Below are positions 58,267 to 64,000 of a DNA stretch of 64,000 nucleotides, piece by piece. Origin of the DNA: 73-13 sp035555435. GTDB taxonomy: Bacteria; Actinomycetota; Actinomycetes; Actinomycetales; Microbacteriaceae. The DNA lies in contig DATMGN010000019.1 in assembly GCA_035555435.1 (NCBI GenBank), forward strand, positions 16,549-80,548. The letters run 5' to 3'. Positions within the stretch are counted from its first letter, which is position 1. Each line of letters starts with the position of its first letter. The notes beneath the pieces were generated by a model. The model had not been told where the DNA came from. It saw only the letters and a program-made list of their open reading frames with translations, and searched no databases. The position numbers and the translations under genes were made by a program.

Positions 58267-60414
58267 ATGACCGAGCATCACGAGCGGCCGGCGACCGGCG
58301 ATTCCGATGAGCGGGCGCGCGCCACCGAGGAGCAGATGACGGACGACGAGCGCTTCAGCCTGCTGGTGAGCGTCATGGGGCAGAACCCCATCGTCACGGT
58401 CCGCGACAGCCGCATCCCCGAGGGCACCCCCATGAGCGCCGGGTATGTGCCGGGGGTACCGAGGCTCGACGTCCCCCCGCTGCTGATGAGTGATGCGGGG
58501 CTCGGCATCACCAACCCAGGGTATCGAGAGGGCGACACGGCGACCGCGCTGCCGTCCGGACTGTCTTTGGGATCCAGCTTCAATCCGGAGCTCGCCCGCA
58601 GCGCCGGGGGGCTGCTCGGCCGGGAGGCGCGCAGCCGCGGGTTCAACGTCCAGCTCGCGGCCGGGGCGAACCTGGTGCGGGACCCGCGCAACGGTCGCAA
58701 CTTCGAGTACCTGTCCGAGGACCCGCTGCTGTCGGCGGCGCTCGCCGCCGAGACCGTCAACGGCGTCCAAGCGGAGGGCGTCATCTCGACGATCAAGCAC
58801 TTCTCGCTGAACTCGAACGAGACCAATCGGCAGTGGCTCGACGCGATCATCGACCCGTCGGCGCACCGCGAGGCCGACCTGCTGGTCTTCGAGATCGCGA
58901 TCGAGCGCTCCTCGCCCGGCACCATCATGGCGGGCTACAACAAGATCAACGGCGCGTACGCGACCGCGAACGAGGTGACGCTGTCCGAGGTGCTCAAGGG
59001 TGCGTGGGGGCACCGCGGCTGGGTGATGTCCGACTGGGGCGCGACCCTGAGCTGGGAGGCCGCGCTCGCGGGCCTGGATCAGGAATCCGGCGCCCAGCTG
59101 GATGTGGCCACCTGGGGCGCTGAGGCCTTCACCGATCGGCTCCGCGAGGCGCACGCGGACGGCCGGCTGCCGAAGGAGCGCCTCTCCGACATGGTGCGTC
59201 GCATTCTGCGCTCGATCTACGCCGTCGGAGTCGACGCCTGGAGCCCGACCGCCGCCCTCGATCCCGCCGCCCACCACGAGATCGCGCTGGAAGGCGCCCG
59301 CCAGGGCATCGTCCTGCTGAAGAATGACGACGACATCCTGCCGCTGCAGGATTCGCCGGGTCTGCGCATCGCCGTCATCGGCGGTCATGCCCAGGTCGGC
59401 GTGCCGGCCGGCAGTGGATCGAGCACCGTCATCCCAGCGGGCGGATTCAACGAGATCATCAAGGTCGGCGGCCCGGGCGTGATGGGCGTCGCCCGCAATC
59501 TCCACCTCTACGGGCAGGCGCCGCTGGACACATTGCGCGAGCTGATGCCGAACGCCACGATCGAGTTCGATCCCGGCATGAACCGGACCGAGGCCGCCCT
59601 CATGGCGAAGCGATGCGACATCGCGGTCGTCTTCGCCGTCAACCTGATGGGCGAGGGCTTCGACAGCGGCGACATCGACCTGCCCTGGGGACAGGACGAC
59701 GTCATCGAGGCGGTGGCCGCAGCCAACCCGAACACCGTCGTCGTGCTGGAGACGGGAAGCGCGGTCGCCATGCCCTGGAACGATCGGGTCAAGGCCGTCG
59801 TCGAAGCCTGGTACCCGGGCCAGGCCGGCGGACAGGCGATCGCCGAGGTCCTCACCGGTGCGGTGAATCCGTCCGGTCATCTGCCGATGACCTTCCCGGT
59901 GAGCCTCGAGCAGACGCCGCGGCCGGAGCTCCCCGGGCTCGGCACGCCGTGGGCCACGCCGACGACCATCGTCTATCAGGAGGGCGCAGAGGTCGGATAT
60001 CGCTGGTTTGCGCAGCGCGGGGAGGCTCCGCTCTACGCGTTCGGGCACGGTCTGAGCTACACGAGCTTCCGCTTCGACGACCTCGTCGTCTCGGGAGGAG
60101 CGACGGTGACGGCGTCCTTCACGGTCACCAACACGGGCGACCGCGCCGGCGCCGACGTGCCGCAGTTGTATCTCACCCATGTCAGCGGAGCGCCGCGACA
60201 GCGACTGCTCGGATTCGAACGAGTCGTGCTGGAGCCCGGTGAGCGCCGCCGTGTCGAGCTGGCTGCCGACCCTCGGCTGCTCGCCCGCTATGACGCCGCG
60301 GCGAGCGCCTGGGCGATCGATGAGGGCGACTACCGGATCGCGCTCTCCCACTCCGCTGTCGACGAGGCCGCCAGCGCCGACGTCCGGCTGACCCGCCGGC
60401 AGTTCGGCCGCTGA
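58267..60414 (+). CDS. Glycoside hydrolase family 3 beta-glucosidase-like protein
   Basis: A 715-residue GH3 enzyme. MSDAGLGITNPGYREGDTATALPSGLSLGSSFNPEL and LAAGANLVRDPRNGRNFEYLSEDPLLSAAL build the barrel domain, KHFSLNSNETNR follows, and the nucleophile is D256 in WVMSDWGATLSWEAAL. The second domain includes EIALEGARQGIVLLKNDDDILPLQ. A C-terminal fibronectin III-like domain begins near residue 640 (TFVTVTNTGDRAGADVPQLYL-like pattern). No signal peptide, so cytoplasmic. ATG at 58267 after AAAGGAG. It may cleave beta-gluco- or manno-oligosaccharides. Confidence 0.9.
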   Translation: MTEHHERPATGDSDERARATEEQMTDDERFSLLVSVMGQNPIVTVRDSRIPEGTPMSAGYVPGVPRLDVPPLLMSDAGLGITNPGYREGDTATALPSGLSLGSSFNPELARSAGGLLGREARSRGFNVQLAAGANLVRDPRNGRNFEYLSEDPLLSAALAAETVNGVQAEGVISTIKHFSLNSNETNRQWLDAIIDPSAHREADLLVFEIAIERSSPGTIMAGYNKINGAYATANEVTLSEVLKGAWGHRGWVMSDWGATLSWEAALAGLDQESGAQLDVATWGAEAFTDRLREAHADGRLPKERLSDMVRRILRSIYAVGVDAWSPTAALDPAAHHEIALEGARQGIVLLKNDDDILPLQDSPGLRIAVIGGHAQVGVPAGSGSSTVIPAGGFNEIIKVGGPGVMGVARNLHLYGQAPLDTLRELMPNATIEFDPGMNRTEAALMAKRCDIAVVFAVNLMGEGFDSGDIDLPWGQDDVIEAVAAANPNTVVVLETGSAVAMPWNDRVKAVVEAWYPGQAGGQAIAEVLTGAVNPSGHLPMTFPVSLEQTPRPELPGLGTPWATPTTIVYQEGAEVGYRWFAQRGEAPLYAFGHGLSYTSFRFDDLVVSGGATVTASFTVTNTGDRAGADVPQLYLTHVSGAPRQRLLGFERVVLEPGERRRVELAADPRLLARYDAAASAWAIDEGDYRIALSHSAVDEAASADVRLTRRQFGR

Positions 60415-60440
60415 CCACCCCTGTCCCGAAAGGCAAGCGC

Positions 60441-62999
60441 ATGCGCCGCAGCACCGTGCCCCTGTCCGACTTCCAGATCGCAGCGACGGAGATCGGCGCA
60501 GCCCCCGAGGCGCTCGCGAGCCTCCCGGCCGACGAGTGGATCTCCGCGATCGTCCCCGGCGGGGTTCATGAATCGCTCCTCGCCGCGGGCAGGATCCCGC
60601 ATCCGTATCGCAATGAGAACGAGAGCGAGATGCGCTGGGTCGAGGAACGGGACTGGTGGTACCGCACGACCTTCGCCGCTCCGGACGGGTATCAGGACGG
60701 AAAGCGGCTCGTCCTGCGCTTCCTCGGTCTCGACACGGTCGCCGACATCTGGCTCAACGGCGCGCCGCTCGGCCACCACGAGAATATGTTCCGTCCGGCC
60801 GAGTTCGACGTCAAAGCCGTAGTGAGGGACGAGAACGAACTGCTGATCCGCTTCGCTCCGCCGCTCAGCGGATTGCAGGTGCCGCCGCTGACCGACACGT
60901 GGCAACGACTGAGCCGGTTCATGCCGACGGACCCCGACGGCATGCAGCTCGCCGCCCAGCGACGCAAGGCGCCCTTCTCCTGGGGCTGGGACTTCAGTCC
61001 GCGACTGCCCTCCATCGGCATCTGGCGGCCCGTCGAACTGGAGATCCAGCCGGAGGCGGTGATCGGCGGACACCACATCTGGACCGATCGCATCGATGCC
61101 GACGGCACGGCGCACCTGGGCCTGCTCGTCGAGGTGGATCGTCCGGTGACCTGCCGCGGCCTCACGCTGACCGTTCGGATCACCACGCCGAGCGGTGAGA
61201 CGCTCGAGCTCGGTCGAGCCGTCGATGACGGGATCGGGCGCAGTCGGGTCGAGCTCGAGTGCTCGCTGCCGGCCGCCGCATTGTGGTGGACTCATGATCT
61301 CGGCACCCCCGCCCTGCACGCGATCGAGCTGGGCGTCGCCGACGCGAGGGGCGTCCTCGACCAGGTCGAGGATCGCTTCGGAGTGCGCACGATCGAGTTG
61401 GATCGCAGCGCGGACCCCGAGGGCGGTCGTCTCTTCCGGTTCGTGCTCAACGGCGTCCCGATCTTCGCGCGCGGCGCCTCCTGGGTGCCCGCCGACACGA
61501 TGGTCGGCTCAGTGGATGCGGAGCGGTACCGATCCCTGGTCGATCTGGCGGTCGACGGCGGCATGAACATGCTGCGCATCTGGGGCGGCGGCGTGTACGA
61601 GCATGATGCCTTCTACTCGACGTGCGATGAGCGGGGCGTGCTGATCTGGCACGACTTCATGTTTGCCAACGCCGAGTATCCCGACAACTCCACCCAGCTC
61701 AAGCTCGAGGTCCGGGCGGAGGCCGAGTATCAAGTGCGGCGACTGCGCAACCGGCCGAGTCTCGCGCTGTGGAACGCCAACAACGAGGAACAGCTCTTCC
61801 ATGCGATGGGCTATCACGACCTCGAGCCGGGCAACTGGGGATGGGAGATCTTCTTCCGCATCCTCCCCGACGCCGTTGCGGCCGAGGACGGCCGCACCCC
61901 GTACTGGCCCGGCAGCCCGTGGGGCGAGGCCGAGGAGGAGGGCGTCATGGCGGCCGGCGGCGTCCTCGACGGCGACCGGCACGCCTGGGAGGTGTGGCAC
62001 GGCCTCGACTTCGGCGCGGGCGGCACGGACGACTATGCGACGGTCGGGGAGGCCCGCCACTACCGGCGCTACGCACGCGACCGCGGCAAGTTCATCAGCG
62101 AGTTCGGCGTGCTCGCGCTCCCGGAGCTCGCGACCCTGCGCCGATGGATCGACGACGACCGGCTCGCCGTGCACAGCCCGACCTTCGACGCGCACAACAA
62201 GGACCACCCGAAGGACAAGGCCGAGCCGGTCCTCGAGCTCATCACCGGAGTCCCGACGACGGTCGAGGAGTATGTCGACTTCAGCATGGTCTACCAGGCG
62301 GAGGGCCTGAAGTTCGGCATCGAGCACTATCGTCATCGGCAGCCGCACAACAACGGGACGCTGATCTGGCAGCTCAACGACAGCTGGCCCGGCTTCAGCT
62401 GGTCCGTCGTCGACTACGACGGGGTGCAGAAGGCCGGTTTCTACTACGCCAAGCGGGCCTTCCAGCCGGTCATCGCCCTGTTCACCCACGCGGAGGACCG
62501 GCTCGAGCTGTGGCTCTGCAACAGCACAGCCGAAGAGCAGGCGGTCTCCGCCGAGGTCTCGCTCGAGGACTTCTCGGGCTCGGCCCGGCTCCGCGAGCCG
62601 GTTTCGGCGCGCATCCCGGCCGGCAGTGCGGTCCTCGCATGGTCGACGAGCTTCGAGGCGGATGCCGCGGTCGTCGCATGGGTGCGCAGCGCCGACGGGC
62701 ACTTCCCCGATAATCGCCTCTTCTTCGCTGAGATCAAGGACCTGCCCTTCGGGCCGGCCGAGCTCGAGACGACGATCGAGGCGCACGGCGACGGCCGGGC
62801 GACGGTCACGCTCGCGAGCTCATCGCTCGTCTATCTCGCCCGGGTGCTCTCTCCGGCGCCGGCCACGAGGTTCAGCGACAACTACGTCGACGTCGTGCCG
62901 GGACGCCCGACGAGGATCGAGGTCAGCGGGCTTCCCGACGGGTTCGACGCGGCCCACCTCCGGATCCAGTCCTACATCGGCAGCCGTCCGCGCAGGTGA
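60441..62999 (+). CDS. Glycoside hydrolase family 2 beta-mannosidase
   Basis: An 852-residue GH2 enzyme of the mannosidase branch. The N-terminal jelly-roll has VPGGVHESLLAAGRIPHPY and LRFLGLDTVADIWLNGAPLGHHENMFRPAEFDV. GWDFSPRLPSIGIWRPVELE, typical of mannosidases, precedes the barrel. The acid/base is E449 in ALWNANNEEQLF, and the nucleophile E554 in FISEFGVLALPEL. IWQLNDSWPGFSWSVVDYDGV closes the barrel. No signal peptide. ATG at 60441 after GAAAGGCA, 26 bases after the GH3 gene. Together they suggest intracellular use of beta-manno- or mixed oligosaccharides. Confidence 0.9.
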   Translation: MRRSTVPLSDFQIAATEIGAAPEALASLPADEWISAIVPGGVHESLLAAGRIPHPYRNENESEMRWVEERDWWYRTTFAAPDGYQDGKRLVLRFLGLDTVADIWLNGAPLGHHENMFRPAEFDVKAVVRDENELLIRFAPPLSGLQVPPLTDTWQRLSRFMPTDPDGMQLAAQRRKAPFSWGWDFSPRLPSIGIWRPVELEIQPEAVIGGHHIWTDRIDADGTAHLGLLVEVDRPVTCRGLTLTVRITTPSGETLELGRAVDDGIGRSRVELECSLPAAALWWTHDLGTPALHAIELGVADARGVLDQVEDRFGVRTIELDRSADPEGGRLFRFVLNGVPIFARGASWVPADTMVGSVDAERYRSLVDLAVDGGMNMLRIWGGGVYEHDAFYSTCDERGVLIWHDFMFANAEYPDNSTQLKLEVRAEAEYQVRRLRNRPSLALWNANNEEQLFHAMGYHDLEPGNWGWEIFFRILPDAVAAEDGRTPYWPGSPWGEAEEEGVMAAGGVLDGDRHAWEVWHGLDFGAGGTDDYATVGEARHYRRYARDRGKFISEFGVLALPELATLRRWIDDDRLAVHSPTFDAHNKDHPKDKAEPVLELITGVPTTVEEYVDFSMVYQAEGLKFGIEHYRHRQPHNNGTLIWQLNDSWPGFSWSVVDYDGVQKAGFYYAKRAFQPVIALFTHAEDRLELWLCNSTAEEQAVSAEVSLEDFSGSARLREPVSARIPAGSAVLAWSTSFEADAAVVAWVRSADGHFPDNRLFFAEIKDLPFGPAELETTIEAHGDGRATVTLASSSLVYLARVLSPAPATRFSDNYVDVVPGRPTRIEVSGLPDGFDAAHLRIQSYIGSRPRR

Positions 63000-63042
63000 G
63001 CACGCTCGCGTCCGATCGGGGCGCCGTCGCGGCGAGTACCGC

Positions 63043-63654
63043 CTATCGGGCCGTGAGCGGCCGATCCTTGCGCCGGTGCTCGAAGCCGGCGAAGACCGTG
63101 TCGCGGACCGCGGCCCAGTCGGCCTCGTAGTCGGGGATCGCCTCGGAGCGCAGCCAGCGCAGCCGCAGTCCCTCGGCGACCAGGCCGAGGACGGAGACCA
63201 CCGCCAGAGGGTCCTCGTACTCCCGCTCCGCGAGCGCGAGGGTCAGCGGTCGAAGGCGTCGGATGTCCTTCCCGTGCCGGTAGTACTCGTGGAGGGGGTG
63301 CGTTCGGTCCATGAGCGCGATCATCTCGAGCCGATCGAAGTTGGCACTCTCCTCGCGGCGTTCCGCTGTGACACGCACCGTGGCATCGGCGAGGTCGCGG
63401 AGCGTGGCGTGCTCGCCGATCGCGCCGATCGCCTGGGCGTAGAGATGGATCTCTTCGTCGGCCCGTTCCTCGAGCACGGCTTCGAGCACCGCCGCGAGTC
63501 CATCGAAATGGTGCAGCAGGCCGGGGGCGGTCATCCCGCACCAGCGCGCGACCTCGCGTAGGCTCAGGCCCTCGGCGCCGCGCGTGGCGATCATTGCTCG
63601 AGTGCGGGCGATGATCTCCGCTCTGCGTGCTTCGGGTGCCAGACGACGGACCAT
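63043..63654 (-). CDS. TetR-family transcriptional regulator
   Basis: A 203-residue regulator. The HTH lies in ARRAEIIARTRAMIATRGAEGLSLREVARWCGMTAPGLLHHFDGLAAVLEAVL. The rest is a helical ligand domain with no recognised subtype. ATG at 63654 is chosen for the upstream GGAGAGAAG; an open frame continues further up without support. It converges on the GH2 gene and probably controls the esterase/glycosidase promoter region at 58.15 kb. No similar palindrome was seen in front of its own gene. Confidence 0.82.
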   Translation of the reverse strand: MVRRLAPEARRAEIIARTRAMIATRGAEGLSLREVARWCGMTAPGLLHHFDGLAAVLEAVLEERADEEIHLYAQAIGAIGEHATLRDLADATVRVTAERREESANFDRLEMIALMDRTHPLHEYYRHGKDIRRLRPLTLALAEREYEDPLAVVSVLGLVAEGLRLRWLRSEAIPDYEADWAAVRDTVFAGFEHRRKDRPLTAR

Positions 63655-63765
63655 GATGCTTCTCTCCGGCGGGAATTCTACGACGACAGCCGTGTTCCGA
63701 CCTGAGCCGCGGCTGCCGCCCGCGCCTCCCGCTTCTTCCCTCACTTGACACCGGAACGGTCGAGG

Positions 63766-63838
63766 TGCCCCCGACGGGGCTCGAACCCGTGACCCACGAC
63801 TTAAAAGGACGTTGCTCTACCGACTGAGCTACAGGGGC
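63766..63838 (-). tRNA. tRNA-Lys (anticodon TTT)
   Basis: A 73-base tRNA. Acceptor GCCCCTG pairs with CGGGGGC, D-stem GCTC/GAGC, T-stem ACGGG/CCCGT with TTCGAGC loop, anticodon loop CTTTTAA. The anticodon stem ACGTC/GTCGT has one U-U mismatch at positions 30-40. The 3' CCA is not encoded. Confidence 0.95.
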
Positions 63839-63876
63839 GCATCCAGGGTACCGGGCCACCGACGTAGGCTGACGGG

Positions 63877-64000
63877 ATGGCCCGTGAGTTCCACAAGCCG
63901 ACGCGCTTCGAGGGGTATCGCTTCGAGACGTACATCGGGGCGGAGGACCCGGCGCAGCGCTATGCCATCGCGCACGAGACGGCGCGCACGCTCGTCGATC
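63877..64000 (+). CDS. Unknown protein, 5' part only
   Basis: The first 41 codons from ATG 63877 (MAREFHKPTRFEGYRFETY...), cut by the window edge. No recognised domain in this part. It is soluble and charged. The start is directly downstream of a likely promoter region between it and the divergent tRNA gene. Confidence 0.55.
   Translation, partial: MAREFHKPTRFEGYRFETYIGAEDPAQRYAIAHETARTLVD

Overview
The window is high-GC, gene-dense, and uses many GTG starts and 4-base ATGA/GTGA gene overlaps, which fits a Gram-positive actinobacterium. Gene order (sucC-sucD-DUF6350-purN-purH; guaB3/glpD/SURF1/DUF3817/guaA; glyA-folD behind a ZTP riboswitch), a monomeric isocitrate dehydrogenase, an HspR/HrcA-type heat-shock operator pair and several dispersed palindromic repeats point to a Microbacteriaceae-like organism. 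The family is an inference from gene order and repeat style; no rRNA is present to confirm it.

Layout. 1-6.9 kb: MalY-type lyase, then a rightward run of guaB3 family, glpD, SURF1, DUF3817 and guaA. 6.9-9.6 kb (leftward): orphan sensor kinase, Bax-inhibitor-1 family protein, zinc-ribbon protein. 9.8-15.7 kb: glycerophosphodiesterase, PcrA/UvrD helicase, and aguB-aguA (agmatine to putrescine). 15.7-18.8 kb (leftward): amidohydrolase and succinate-semialdehyde dehydrogenase. 18.9-25.1 kb: sucCD, two membrane proteins, purN and purH. 25-29.5 kb: small DNA-repair and acetyltransferase genes, YwaF-like membrane protein, monomeric ICDH, hsp20 with HAIR and CIRCE operators. 29.7-32.7 kb: a three-gene flavin electron-transfer unit (NqrB/RnfD-like membrane domain fused to an FNR domain, ApbE, FMN-binding lipoprotein). 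32.7-38 kb: YbhB-like protein, SGNH lipase, ZTP riboswitch-glyA-folD, an alpha/beta hydrolase.

The most striking feature is an 11.1-kb block (37,985-49,197) bounded by 77-bp direct repeats that differ at one base. The right copy is the 3' end of a gene for an EXPERA-like membrane protein (49,119-49,634). The left copy is a detached second 3' end of the same gene, with its own stop codon. This is the footprint of an element inserted at the 3' end of a gene, although no integrase is inside. Its cargo is a coherent catabolic cassette: a non-canonical RidA, a metallo-beta-lactamase-fold hydrolase, a complete branched-chain-type ABC importer, an AraC activator, two paralogous acyl-CoA-dehydrogenase-fold flavin monooxygenases and a flavin reductase. 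It probably imports and oxidises an unidentified, perhaps aromatic or heterocyclic, compound.

Right of the island: a VIT-family transporter with ferritin-like domain, an unknown protein, an unusual prephenate dehydrogenase-prephenate dehydratase fusion, a metal P-type ATPase, an MscS channel, and a glycan-use locus (carboxylesterase, GH3, GH2 beta-mannosidase, TetR regulator) whose divergent promoter carries a clean 20-bp palindrome. The window ends with tRNA-Lys(UUU) and the start of an unknown gene.

The dispersed repeats are the second theme. One palindrome-like family sits inside the reading frames of both pcrA and purN, a second lies just upstream of aguB and purN, and a third is intergenic at 9.7 and 51.5 kb.
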